Part shown: positions 11,259 through 22,874 of the stretch, piece by piece
Position numbering within the stretch: position 1 is the stretch's first letter
Layout: each line of letters begins with the position of its first letter
Assembly (NCBI GenBank): GCA_947685225.1
Contig: CANTUV010000022.1
Coordinates: forward strand, 9,776,501 to 9,840,500
Direction of reading: 5' to 3'
DNA from: Garcia nutans
Lineage: Eukaryota; Streptophyta; Magnoliopsida; Malpighiales; Euphorbiaceae
DNA length: 64,000 nucleotides
The notes under the pieces: model-generated
The model's database searches: none
What the model was told of the DNA's origin: nothing
The model's input: the letters and a program-made list of their open reading frames with translations, nothing else
Made by a program: the position numbers and the translations under genes

Positions 11259-11735
11259 TCAAGAATCAATGGGATCTCTACATTTTCTTCCATCTTTAGG
11301 ATGATAAAATCTGCATAAGTCTGCAGTTAAGTAGAACTTATCCACCTTTACTAACACATTCTCCATAATCCCTAAGGGATGCCAAATTGATCCATCAGCC
11401 AGCTGAACTGTCATCTTTGTAGTCTTCAAATCGGTGAATCCAAGCTTTCTGCAAATAGAATTTGGCATAAGATTCACACTAGCACCTAAATCACATAAAG
11501 TTTTATTAAAATTAAAATCACCAATAGTGCAAGGTATAGAAAAACTCCCTGAATTCTTCAACTTGGATGAAAGTTTGTTTAGAATCACTGCACTGTATTT
11601 TTCAGTTAGGGTAACTGTTGCATTTTCTTCAAGAAATTTCTTGATGGAAAGCAACTCCTTTAAAAACTTGACATATATTGGCCTTTGTGCAAGAGCATCC
11701 TCAAAAGGAATGTTTATCCTCAATTGCTTGAACAC
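11259..11735 (-). pseudogene. Gypsy retropepsin (aspartic protease) fragment
   Basis: Protease domain of the gag-pro polyprotein. The segment GSFSIPCTIGDF, then LCDLGASVNLMPNSICRKLG, carries the DLGA active-site form usual in plant Ty3/gypsy elements, followed by VQLADGS and GIMENVLVKVDKF. The frame breaks after the VDKF segment. In another frame, further codons (LILERPFLTTSGALIDVREG) continue the domain to about 11150. Reverse transcriptase should follow but is absent. Upstream, the Lys/Glu-rich linker starting VRLRSGKQL (11784-11966) joins it to gag. Confidence 0.85.
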
Positions 11736-11783
11736 TTCAAGGAATTTATCATATTGCTTCTCTAACTTTTGCTTTTTAAGCCT

Positions 11784-13225
11784 TTAAGGAAATGAAATTG
11801 GAGGCACATAAGGTTTCACTTCAACCTTGGAGGGTATTGGTTCACTTTCCTCCTTTAACATCTCAACTTCTTTTTCATTCAACCTTTCTTGAACGTTTTC
11901 TTCACTTGATTCATTCTTCTTTGGAATAGGCTCTTGTAATTGCTTACCACTTCTTAGCCTAACCACTTAGCAATGCTCCTTTGGGTTAACTTTGATTTTT
12001 CTAGGAAGAGATTTCTTGATCTGGAAGAACTAGTAATCTGCCCAATTTGCATCTTAAGACTTCTATTTTGATTGGCAATTTGGTCCATCCTTGATTCTAG
12101 CCGATCATATTGCTTATCTAGCTTATCAAATCTCTCACTAGATACAAAAATGAATTTTTCTAAAGCAGTCTCATAAGCCAGTTTATTTTCTTGATAATGT
12201 GCTTGACCTTGATTTTGATTTGGAAATGGTGTTTGATATACTCCCCTTTGGTTGAATTGGTTTTCTTGATTGCCTTGGTTGCTTTGGTTTCCACCTCATG
12301 ATAAATTAGGATATTTTTTCAACTAGGGTTATATGTATTTCCATAAGATATTGGTTGAGCTCTATTTTAATTTTTCATAAAATTTATTTGATCTTGAGCT
12401 AGGCATTCAAAAGAGTGGTGATTACCATAGCATCCTTCACAACATGTAGTGGCAAGATTCACATGCTCCAACTTTCTAGCTAATGCATCAACCTTTGTTG
12501 TAAGTAATGAAATCACATCTATTTCATGTACATCCACTACCTTCTTGGGTAAAGACTTGTCAATGGACCAATGGTAAATGTTTGTCGCCGTGGACTAAAG
12601 TAACTCCAATGTTTCAGCCGTATTTTTATTCATTAGAGCACCTCTAGTAGCTGCATCTATTGTACTTCTCAATGGCCATGTTATTCTATTATATAATGTT
12701 TGCACAATCAGTCATTCTGTAATCTCATGGTGAGGGCACTTCCTTTGAAGATCTTTAAATCTCTCCCAAGCTTCATAAAGTGATTCACCATCATATTGCA
12801 CAAAGCCGGTTATGTCATTTTTGAATTTTTACAGTCTTACCAGGAGGAAAATATTTCTCCAAAAATTTCTTAGACAGGTCATCCCAAGTGGTAAAGGTTC
12901 CAGCAGCTTATCCTTACAACCAAGCTTTTGCATTATTCTTTAATGAAAAAGGAAAAAGGTGTAGCCTAATTGCATCATCACCGACTTCATTCATCTTGAT
13001 CGTGTCACAAATTTCTAAAAAATTTGTCAAGTGAACAATAGCATCTTCTTAGTTTAAGCCATAGAAAAGCTGTTGTTGAGCCATGTTGATGAGAGCTGGT
13101 TTCAGTTCAAAATTATTAGCATTCGCTGCAGGTCGAGTGATGCTTGACCCAATTTGAGCATTAGGCATGGCATATTCTCTCAGTGTTAGATTTCTTGGTT
13201 GAATTTGATCTTGTGGATCCGTCAT
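11784..13225 (-). pseudogene. Gypsy gag, degenerate
   Basis: Starts at an ATG at 13225 (MTDPQDQIQPRNLTLREYAM) and reads through a retrotransposon gag core with RLHLFPFSLKNNAKAWL and KKFLEKYFPPGKTVK. At least five in-frame stops and one frameshift (near 12830) interrupt it. A zinc knuckle, CEGCYGNHHSFEC (CX2CX3HX4C, about 12380-12450), follows, then the VRLRSGKQL linker. The order gag-knuckle-linker-protease is that of plant Ty3/gypsy elements. No functional product is expected. Confidence 0.8.
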
Positions 13226-13510
13226 GTTAACTTCTTCTTCACTTGCTTCTCCTTCTTTAATCCTACTTTCTTCTTCTACAGACTCTTATACTCGAATTTA
13301 TTCTCTTTCTTCTCTTTCCAGTCGAAGTCTCTCCTTTCTTGCTTTAATATTTTTTCTGCACTGTTTTCAATTTTCAGATTAAAATCCTTTAAAATCACTT
13401 GTCTATTACTGCATATAAAATTCCTGCAGAAGAAACAAAAGAAAACAATTAAAATAAATTTCAAATTAATAATCTCCTTGAACTTACAATTATCAAATTA
13501 ATTTTTTCTT

Positions 13511-13527
13511 TCCCTGCAACGGCGCCA
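13511..13527 (-). other. Primer binding site, tRNA-Asp type (gypsy 1)
   Basis: The plus strand reads TCCCTGCAACGGCGCCA, close to the 3' end of plant tRNA-Asp including CCA. It sits 6 bp inside the 5' LTR boundary, which fixes the element's orientation as leftward. Confidence 0.85.
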
Positions 13528-13533
13528 AAAACT

Positions 13534-15033
13534 TATTAGGCAATTTGTGTATATCGATTTTAAAATCCCAAGTGCACGGCACGTAACAAGTAATATAGTG
13601 AAGGTAAGAGTCGATTCCACAAGGAAGGATCGATTTGATTAACTAAAATTCATTGTAACTATTATCTGAAAATTAGCAAATTGCAACAGTTTAATTTTAC
13701 CTAATTAATCTAAATCTATCAAAGTCAATTACTCTAAACTAAGTGTGCAAATAATCAATGGTAAAGGAGTAAGATTAGGTTTCATTGGAGTTTTTACTAT
13801 AGTTCTAATTAATGAAGCATTAAGTTCTAATTCTTAAATCCTACATATCCAATATCACTCAATTCATCCACTTCTCTCTCAAGCAAGGGGAATATAATTG
13901 GGCAATGATTAAATTACTATTCTCATATCAAATAATCAAAGTCCAATTCAATTTAATCAAGATATTAATTTTGGATCCCTAAGCAATTAATTTATCTCTC
14001 AACTTAATCACTCAAGGTTAATGATTCCACATTTAAAATTACATTCAACTTTCGCATTTTATATGATTCTTTAAATTTAACAATTGGTGGCCAAATAATT
14101 GCTAATCAATTAAACCAAAATCATAAAATCAAAGATAAAAGAAAATCAATCAATGTATATTAATAGATTATAATCAAACCCATAGTTCAAACATCCAAAT
14201 CCATCTAATCCCACAAAGGGATTAGTTGCTCATAACTAAATTAAACTTAGATAAAATAGAAATTGAGAAACAAAATACAAAGTTCATCATTCAAATATTC
14301 AAAATAATAAAATAACAAAGCATTAAATAAAATCTAAACTTAAAAATATAAACTAAATAGAGAGTTCAAATGAGGTTGATGGAGAATCCGACAGAGACGA
14401 CCAAGTCTTCCTCAAGCGTAATCTCCTTCTTCCTTTAATCTCCAATTGAGCTAAAATTAATTTACTATCAACAAAATATAAAGAAATGTAGTCTAACACT
14501 CTAGAATGGCTACCTCTGTGTACTGCTCACTTCCCCCCCCCCCCCCCCCTTTTGGTATCCAGCCAATAGCTCCTTCAAATCAGATTCCTACTCCTACTCA
14601 ACTTCTGTTTCAAAATTCAAATTTAAAATTAAAACTCAATTTTCTATCTGATATCCTCTTTATCTCTAATTGACTCCATCAATAAATTTTTATCTCCAAA
14701 AGAGTAGATAGTGTTAGGCTTTTGAATCACCTCATTCGAACTTTAGACGCCCTAGTTATGGCTCATTTACTCTCAATGGTACGGGCTGAACTTCTACTTC
14801 TGAAATTAAAAGCCAATTTCAATTTTTTAGTTGGAGACCCAAATGAACTTGGAATCTGAGGGTCTAATTATGTCTAAAATTTTTAGTTTATACACACTTT
14901 TAGAAAATTAATTTAAACTAAGCTTAATTCAAGAATAATGAAATAAAAGTACATAAATAAACTTAGAATAGATTAATTCAAATCAATTACATACAAATAT
15001 GATAGAAAATATGAGGTCAATATGCACCTATCA
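13534..15033 (-). repeat. 5' LTR of the gag-protease gypsy element
   Basis: 1500 bp. Shorter than its partner mainly by a deletion of about 115 bp near 14860. It carries a C homopolymer of about 17 bases near 14533-14549 where the partner LTR has only a short C-rich interrupted stretch. Many substitutions relative to the other LTR indicate an old insertion. Confidence 0.9.
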
Positions 15034-15038
15034 ATAAA

Positions 15039-16626
15039 CAAGATAAGAGAGTAAAAAAAAAATTAAAAATCTAACTAGAAGTCTAACTATACCTCAGTCA
15101 ACAGATCTTCCCATACACTAAAAATCTAATGCCGTCTTCTACCCTCTTGAATCAAATCAACTTTTAAAACATTAAAAAAAATTCGAATAAGGATTGAGCA
15201 ACTAAATCAGTAAATATGCTAACCCAAATGAAATCTAAGTCATTAAAAAAGAGCTATGCAGCCTTGAACAATTGCTTTATTAAAAAAAAGTGCTAAACTA
15301 GCACAAACTAACTAAATATTGACACCTATCAATTAGGATTTCTACTTACTATTTACTTTCCATTGTTAAAGAATTTATTTTAGGTTTAAGTCCTTGGACT
15401 CTTTTTCTGGTTATTTATTCAAATTAAATTTTTTATTGAAAATTTTATAAACAAGTTTAATGATACAATAAATTTAAAATTTTATCTCATATTATCTTCT
15501 ATGTATTAGTTTTAAAAATTAACCTAACTGGAGTTTAATGTTTAATGTTTGAAATAACCCGTAGAAAAGTAATTTATTTAAATTTATTAATTATTATATT
15601 TAAATAATATTGTTTTATTTATTTAAATATGAAATAATTTAAACTATTATATATGATAAATATTTTCTTTGTTAAACTAGAAAATGTATTATGCTGATAT
15701 TTTTACTCAATATATATATATACACTAATGCTAAAGCTAATAATAATTTTAAACAAAAAATTATTTTTTCATATTAAAATACTTTAAAATTGATTATCAT
15801 ATTTTTTTTTCTTCAAAAACTGATTTAAACATATTAATAAATATTTGCTTAATAATTCTTTAAATTGTATTACTCTAAAAAATATATATATAAAAACATA
15901 AAAAATATGACTAATTATATGCATATCAATTGAACAATAGTGTTATTATTTTGAAACTGAATAGCATTGCAATTTTAAAACTGAATAGTATTATAGGAGA
16001 AAAAAATAATATCATAGTAATTATGATTTTTAATTACTATTCTAATAAATAATAAATTTAATATTTTAAAAAATTAATTTAACTAATTATTATCGATATC
16101 AAATAAAATATTATAATCATATTTGAAAATTTTAAATAAATATAGATAATATCTATAATAAATAATTAATTATAAATTTAATATTGTAAAAAATTTAATT
16201 TGAAAATTAATATATATTTTTTAATTTAATATCTAAAAAATTTAAAAAATTAAAATCAAACAACACAACAAATTATTTAAGAAATAATTATATAATATAA
16301 AATACTAAAAAAATGCATTGAATAGCAATTGAATGTAGAGAAAAGCAAGGGAGCGAGAAACGACAATGAGAGGAAGATCGACAATCTTCTATATCATAAT
16401 TACAAACATGATTATCAAATAAAAAATAAACAATAGATCAAAAAAAATATATGAAAAAATAATAAAAAATGCAAAAATATAAAAATATATATATATGATA
16501 TATTTCAGTTGAACAGTAGTATAGTAATTGAACAATAATGTATTGGTTTTAAAGCTGAATAGTATTAAAAGAGAAGAGAATAATAGCGTAGTAGTTATAT
16601 TGTTTACATGTATATAGACAACTAAT
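15039..16626. other. AT-rich intergenic DNA
   Basis: No gene recognised. Scattered copies of a GAACAATAGTGTTATTA... / CTGAATAGTATTA motif at about 15935-16000 and 16500-16570 suggest an old repeat pair. A lone copy of the 58-bp unit of 16627-16855 is at about 16090-16150. Confidence 0.5.
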
Positions 16627-16855
16627 TATTATTAATATTAAAAATATATCATAATTCTATTTGAACTCTCCAAATAAATATAAGTATTATCAAAATAAAT
16701 AAGATATATTCGTATTTGAACTCTCAAAATAAATATAATTATTATCAATATTAAATAAGATATTATAATATTATTTAAACTCTTTAAATAAATATAAATC
16801 AATATCAAATATAATATCATAATTCTATTTGATTTCTCCAAATAAATATTTATTA
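16627..16855. repeat. AT-rich minisatellite, about 58-bp unit, four copies
   Basis: Successive units share TATTTGAACTCT(C/T)CAAATAAATAT and a following ATTATCAATATTAAATAAGA. Related copies recur at about 26807-26930. The open frame on the minus strand over 16638-17003 is a by-product of this array. Confidence 0.8.
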
Positions 16856-16969
16856 TATAATAAATAACAAATTTTAATTTGAAATATGAAGAAATTAGGA
16901 CACATAACAAGATTGAGACAATGACACATGACACAATATTGTGCAATATTAGTGTTTTAGTATTATAAT

Positions 16970-18217
16970 TATTGAAATATATCAAGTGTGAGAGAAATTT
17001 CAAATTGAAAAAAAATATGGGTATAGTGAGGGGTATGTAAGTATAAATGACTTATAAATCTAATGTCTTAAGGTTTTGTATTGAAGCATGGTATCAAGTC
17101 CACAAGTGTGTTCTCTCACTAAGGCCCATCAAGTAAATCTCCTGAGTAATCGAGCTTCCTAGTGCTAGCACGTATCAAAACTGATGGTTCAACAGGAACG
17201 ACCATGGAAACAGTGGTCGTATCTTGTGGTTATCCATATTCCTCCACCTGGAAGAGCAAATATTACTCTCGGTGGGTGCACAAGCCGATAGAAGTATAAA
17301 GGGCTTTAGGTAATATCGTATACTCAAGTCCGAGTCTAGAAAGAATTTCACTTAAAGGGAAATCTAAGCGAGATGTGAGAGCTCATACTTGAAGGGGGAG
17401 ATTGCTGAAATTTATCAAATGTGAGAGAAATATCACATTGGAAAATGATGAGACAAATGAGGGGTATATAAGTAGAAAAATTCATAGACTCAATGCTTAA
17501 AGTTTTGGGTTGAGATATAGTATCAAATCTATGAGTGTATTCTCTCATTAAGGTCCATCAAGCAGATTGCCTAGGTAATTAGGCTTTCCAGTACCAATAT
17601 GTAGTTTTAGAGTTGATGGTTTCAACAGAGATAAGTATGGAGACGGTAGTTATATCCCATAATTATCTATATCCCTTCACATGAAAGAGCAATTATTACT
17701 CTCGATGGGCACTATCCGGTGGAAGTATAAAGGGCTCTAGGTGACGTCATATACTCAGATCCAAATCCATAAAGAATTTCGCATAAGGGAGAGCCCAAGG
17801 CTGATGTGAGAGCTCACACTTAAGGGAGAAAATTGTTAGAATTTATCAAGTGTAAGAGGAATCCACGTTGGAAAGTGATAAGATTAATAAGAGATATATA
17901 AGTGGAAATGGCCTATAAATCCAATGCCTTAAAGTTGTGGGTTGAAATATGGTGTCAAGTGTATTCCCTCACTAAGAACTATCAAGAATATCTTAAAAGT
18001 AATTGGACTTTTCGACGTCAATATGTAATATCAGAGCGATGCTGGGAGATCTTCTTGATGGGCCTTAGTGAGGAAATACATTATGCACTTGACACCATAC
18101 TCTAACCCAAATCAAAATCTTAAGACATTGAGTTTATGGGTCTTTTCACTTGTATATCCCTTATAAATGTCATTTCTTTTCAATATGGAATTCTTCTCAC
18201 TTTTGATAATTCTAACA
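16970..18217 (+). mobile_element. TRIM-like LTR array with shared LTRs, ending in a foldback
   Basis: Four short LTRs of about 115-120 bp lie at 16970-17088, 17403-17517, 17834-17949 (all plus) and 18098-18217 (inverted). Each opens like TGTTAGAATTTATCAAGTGT and contains TATATAAGTGG and a CAATGCCTTAAAG segment. Immediately after the first, TGGTATCA matches the initiator-Met-tRNA primer site. Just before the second and third LTRs are purine tracts (AAGGGGGAGATTG; TAAGGGAGAAAATTG). Internal regions are about 310 bp and non-coding. Tiny LTRs, primer site, purine tract, no ORF and LTR sharing define a terminal-repeat retrotransposon in miniature. The last two LTRs face each other around 18025. 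Confidence 0.8.
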
Positions 18218-18870
18218 ATAATATATATATATATAGACATATACATTATTATTAAATTTTCAATGATAGTAATATATTTTTGATATATATATTAACAAAA
18301 TTACATTTTTGTTTTTCTAAATAAGTTTAGTGATATATAATAAATGTAAATTAATATTGCATATTAAAAAATCATTTATAATACTTAAATCAAATATTCT
18401 TTAGTGTTTTAAAATCTTGAATATTTAAGAGTGTTTTTTCATAGTCAAATATTTTAGAGTTAAAAACACTTTTAAATATTCATTTTGAAAAAAAAATTAA
18501 CTCCAATTAATTTAATGTTTGAAACTATGCTGTAGAAGATAATTTGAGATAATTTTAAATTTATTGTAACACCCCACTTCGGAATACAAATAAGTTAATA
18601 CAAAAATATATGTATAGGAAAATTAAAAAAGTAACAAAAGGGAAATTCTAAACTTGTAAACCCTAATTAAACAAATCGAGATGGAAGAAGAACTAATTAG
18701 ATTACAAATGCATATGAAAATATGTATAATGTATATGTACTTATAAGCACTAAGGCATGATTCCACATTGATTATCTCATAAGCATTCATCAAGCATCAT
18801 AGGGAAGGGATTATTCATTCCATTTGCATAATCATGAAGCATGAGTCTAAAATGTTTAAGTGATTATGAG

Positions 18871-18912
<42 letters not shown>

Positions 18913-20000
18913 AGAACATACCCACATAAAAAGAATAAGGGTCAAATATTATCTCTAACGATGTCCACGGAAGACTTTGAACTATAACTTATGCTACAAA
19001 TCATAAGAGCAATCACCAATAAAAGGAAAACTCTTGTTTTCATAGTTTAAGAGCAAAATAACCTCATAATTGTACTTTCACTCACAAAGAGAGAATTGCT
19101 TATGGAGGAAGAAATTTTTAGAGAACTAAGAGAGAAAAAATTGTAGAGAGAAAGCTAGTTCTTTCTTCTCCTTAAGATATTTTTTCTAAACTTGGATTAT
19201 GATCCTTTTACCGCATTTTATAGGATATCATTAAGAATCAAAATCTTATCATGAATAGGGTTCTTAATATCATTCATACTTTATAAATATTTATTCAAAT
19301 ATAACACTTAATTATTATTTAGATGTTTTGGAACTATGGATCTTATCCGTTCATCATTTGCGAACTCAATCCAAAAATTATCATCTCTCACTCACACATA
19401 ACGAATCATATGCTAATAAAAGCAACTGAATTAGGCAGTTCGTGATAATTATCTAATAGATTGTGTGATCGGCATACTACAAGAACTTTATACTATACAT
19501 CAGTTATGAATATATAGTGAATCGTTTGAAGAAATGATTTTGGAGTAAATATAATATGCTTTAACTTAGACTATTTATCACATTTTTTTTGTCTTTTTTC
19601 TATCTCAAGACACTTTTGCATCCACAATCATGTTTGCTGACTAATATAATTGATCAATATGAGGACACACACAAAATTTTTTATGATAAGCCGGTGGAAG
19701 GTGGGGATGAAGTCAAGTCATCATGCCCCAGTGATTACTAAATAATCTTCCTTCTAATTTAGCTCCCTGACCAAAATCAAACACGCTTCCTAGGAATGCC
19801 TTATTAGATCGAATCATTCATAACTCTCTAAAAACACTCTGAGACAGAAAAACACTTAATTATATCTTAAGAACCAACCAAATCAAATAGAAAACCAAAA
19901 TTATCAAAGGGTCTTATATTGACAAAAGCAGAGAACATAGGCTTTTGTCTCCCTCTGTGGTCAAGAAATCACACATTTGATAAGAGCCATATGTCATAGT
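18218..20000. other. Intergenic DNA, possible LTR fragment at 18565
   Basis: No gene recognised. TGTAACACCCCACTTCGG at about 18565 resembles the start of some gypsy LTRs, but I cannot find a partner or an end. A (TG)n microsatellite sits at 18877-18905. The rest is unassigned AT-rich sequence. Confidence 0.4.
18877..18905. repeat. (TG)n microsatellite
   Basis: About 14 TG units. Confidence 0.9.
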
Positions 20001-20685
20001 TAGGGCTGTAAATGTGCCAAAGTACTCAAGCTCAGCTTGTATTTTAACTCGATAAAAACTTGTTTAGGCTCGAGCTCGAACTGCTCATTTGTTAAATGAG
20101 TTAAGCTTAAGTTAAGAAATATTAGGCTCATTAGCTCGCGAACTGGCTCATTAAAAACTTGTGAGTTAGGCTCGCATACTACTTATTTATTATGTTGGAT
20201 TAAATATATATATATAATTTAATTTATACATATTAAATTATATCTATAAATATATTAATTTTTTAACTATTTTAATTTATATAATTTATTAATATATGGT
20301 GTATGTGATAAATAAATTAAATAATTTAAAATATAAAATAACACAATAATTTATAATATAATATAAAATTATAGTAATATAATATTTTATTTTTATTAAT
20401 ATATAATTATATTGTTCATTCTTTATAAAAACATTAACTTTAGTATATATTCTATAAAAATATAGAAATGATGGACGAAAAATAAAAACTGAAATAAGTT
20501 TGTTGAACTCATTAAAGTTATTTAAATCAAACTCGAGTTCAAACTTAAAATGTATACTATATAAGCTGAATTAATACAAGTTCAGACTTGATTTGAACTC
20601 GATTTGAATTTGAGTTCGAACTCGATTATTTTATAACGAGCCAAGTGAACTTTTTAAAATTTGACTCGACTCGATTACAGCCCTA
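20001..20685. mobile_element. hAT-type MITE (685 bp), TAGGGCTGTAA termini
   Basis: The left end TAGGGCTGTAAAT and the right end GATTACAGCCCTA are inverted repeats. Subterminal regions carry many GAGCTCGAAC / GTTCGAACTCG-type motifs (AGGCTCGAGCTCG near 20070; CGAGTTC near 20530-20620), the usual subterminal-repeat architecture of this common plant family. The middle is AT-rich and non-coding. Flanks GTCATAGT and GACATGAT agree at only 5 of 8 bases, so the target duplication has decayed or my ends are slightly off. Confidence 0.7.
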
Positions 20686-21210
20686 GACATGATATTTACA
20701 ATTATACTGTGGCATAGTAGATATCAAATCTAGTCACATGCAAAATGCGAAATAAACCATTAAAAATCATAAATTTGAAAAAAAAATAAAGAAAAAAGAA
20801 AGGTGAAAATGAAAAAAGGGTTAAAAATGGGGGGAAAAAAAAAAGGTTACGTATGAATCATGTACTTCCCTTTCATATAATTGAACTTAGAAAGGCTGAG
20901 ACAGCCAAAACGGATACTACAAAAACAATAGGGACTAAAATAGGCTTTCACGCTTGCCCTCTGCAACGCCGGCCAATCCCTATTGCGAAATCCACCGGAT
21001 TAGAGGCGTTTCCGCCGCCAGTTACGTATTCCACCCTGCATTTCCAATTATACTTATTAAAGCGATAGTGATGTGATTTCATTTCGCAATTAGTACCCAG
21101 TTATTAATAGTTTAACTTCCTCTTCTAAATTCAGTTTTTCAAGAATATATATATATATATATATTAATCTTCATAAGCTGTTAGAATTATCTGGTTTGAA
21201 TCTAATACTG
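20686..21210 (+). other. 5' flank of the PPR gene at 21211
   Basis: Likely promoter and 5' UTR. It includes a purine-rich poly-A/G patch at 20775-20845, a less AT-rich interval at 20850-21060, and an (AT)n run at about 21148-21163. A 71-codon open frame at 20853-21068 has no recognisable domain. No promoter element can be fixed. Confidence 0.4.
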
Positions 21211-22874
21211 ATGAGGAGAGTTTGTGCATATTTATCTTCTGCCAAAAGAAATTATCTTTCTTCTTCTTCTTATATATGTAGAAATGTGAATTCATCTTTT
21301 TCTAGATGTTTAACTTTACCCAAATCATCAATGCCTTCAAGTTTTTCTCCTGTTATTGTTACTTCTTCAACTGTTATACGCTCTTATTGTTCTTTGACTG
21401 TTTTGTCGGAACAAGAATTTGATAAAAGAGTTGATAGTAGATATAGTTATGCTGATAATTTGTATGCAATTGTAATGGATAGTCCTATTGATATGGAGAA
21501 AGCCCTAAATCAACTTGGGTTAGAATTGACTACTGACTTGGTGGTTGAGATACTTCGTAGGCTTCATTTTGAGGAAAAGATTGCTTTTAGATTCTTTATG
21601 TGGGCAGGGCACCAACAAAATTATGCTCATGAGCCTTGTGCTTATAATGAAATGATTGACATTCTCACTGGTACTAAATATAAGGTGAAGCAGTTTCGAA
21701 TTGTTGTTGATATGCTTGATTACATGAAGAGGAGTAACAAGAATGCTGTTCCAGTTGAGGTATTGCTGACCATTTTAAGAAACTACACCCAAAAGTACTT
21801 GACACGTGTTCAGAAATTTGCCAAGAAGAAGAGGATAAGGGTGAAAACTCAACTAGAAATAAATGCTTTTAACTTGCTTTAGATGCTTTGTGCAAGTGTT
21901 GTCTCGTTGAGGAAGCTGAAGCCATGTTTAAGAGGATGAAAAACAGGGTGAAGCCTGATGCTAATACGTACAATATATTGTTTTTTGGTTGGTGTAGGGT
22001 TAGGAACCCAACTAAAGGAATGAGGATTTTGGAGGAAATGATTCAACTGGGTCATACCCCGGATAATATCATGTATAATACTGCAATTGATACATACTGC
22101 AGACAAGAGATGTTGACAGAGGCAGCTGAACTTTTTGAATTCATGAGAACACAAGGTTCAACCATATCTGCTCCCACTGCAAAAACTTATGCAATCATGA
22201 TTGTGGCTCTCGTCCAGAATGATAGAATGGATGATTGCTTTAAGTTTGTGGGGCATATGATAAATAGTGGATGCCTTCCTGATGTTTCAACCTATAAAGA
22301 ATTGATAGAAGGGATGTGTTTGGCTGGAAAGATTGATGAAGCTTATGAATTTTTGCAAGAGATGGGAAACAAAGGTTATCCTCCTGATATAGTTACTTAC
22401 AACTGCTTTCTAAAGGTCCTTTGTGAAAATCAGAAGAGTGATGAAGCATTGAAGCTTTATGGAAGAATGATTGAGGAGGGTTGTTTGCCTAGTGTACAGA
22501 CTTATAATATGTTGATTTCCATGTTTTTTGAGATGGGTGATCCTGATGGGGCATGCGAGACTTGGCATGAGATGTACAAGAGAGGCTGTGCTCATGATAT
22601 TGATACTTATTCTGGGATGATTGATGGGTTTTTTGGTTGCAATAGAGTTAAGGATGCATGTCTCTTGTTAGAAGTGGTCCTCAATAAGGGAATGAAATTG
22701 TCCTATAAAACGTTTGACTCCTTTCTAATGAAGCTCTCAGAAATTGGTGATCTCCGGGGTATCCAGAAACTCTCAGAGCACATGAGGAAGTTTTATAATC
22801 CTTCTATGGCTAGACGCTTTGCATTAAATGAGAAACACAAAAGCTTGAAATTTAGAGGAATAAAGAAGATGTGA
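21211..22874 (+). CDS. P-class PPR protein, probably mitochondrial (At1g73400-like), with a frameshift
   Basis: The first frame runs from the ATG at 21211 (MRRVCAYLSS) to a TAG at 21880-21882. The second continues in another frame to the TGA at 22872-22874. At the join, reading CTTTAGATGC with one more T would link NAFNLL to DALCKC without a break, so a single T is missing from a T run. Together they would encode about 554 residues, close to what I recall of Arabidopsis At1g73400. The N-terminus is Arg/Ser-rich and poor in acidic residues, like a mitochondrial presequence. The C-terminal half has about nine P-type PPR motifs (e.g. NTYNILFFGWCRVRNP, DIVTYNCFLKVLCEN, SVQTYNMLISMFFEM). Codon-level conservation after the break suggests a recent lesion or a sequencing error. 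The role is inferred: organelle RNA processing. Confidence 0.88.

Larger units (their letters stand above)
7064..15033 (-). mobile_element. Ty3/gypsy LTR retrotransposon, gag-protease only (Athila-like)
   Basis: Complete by structure: LTRs at 7064-8714 and 13534-15033, and 5-bp target duplications ATAAA at 7059-7063 and 15034-15038. LTR ends are TGTTAG...CTATCA (left copy) and a mutated TATTAG...CTATCA (right copy). The primer site at 13511-13527 complements the 3' end of tRNA-Asp. The element is transcribed leftward. The internal region (about 4.8 kb) contains degenerate gag and an aspartic protease but no reverse transcriptase, RNase H or integrase. The conserved post-pol motif GGAGGCAACCCA (near 10835-10850) follows almost directly after the protease, showing that pol was excised. 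It is dead, or at best mobilised in trans. Confidence 0.92.

Noticed and set aside
16638..17003. 121-codon minus-strand frame
   Set aside because: It lies on the AT-rich 58-bp array; the Ile/Tyr-rich product simply reflects the repeat.
18565..18600. Start of a gypsy LTR (TGTAACACCCC)
   Set aside because: No end, partner LTR or flanking duplication could be found; kept only as a note.
20853..21068. 71-codon frame upstream of the PPR gene
   Set aside because: No domain, no conserved feature; more likely promoter or 5' UTR.
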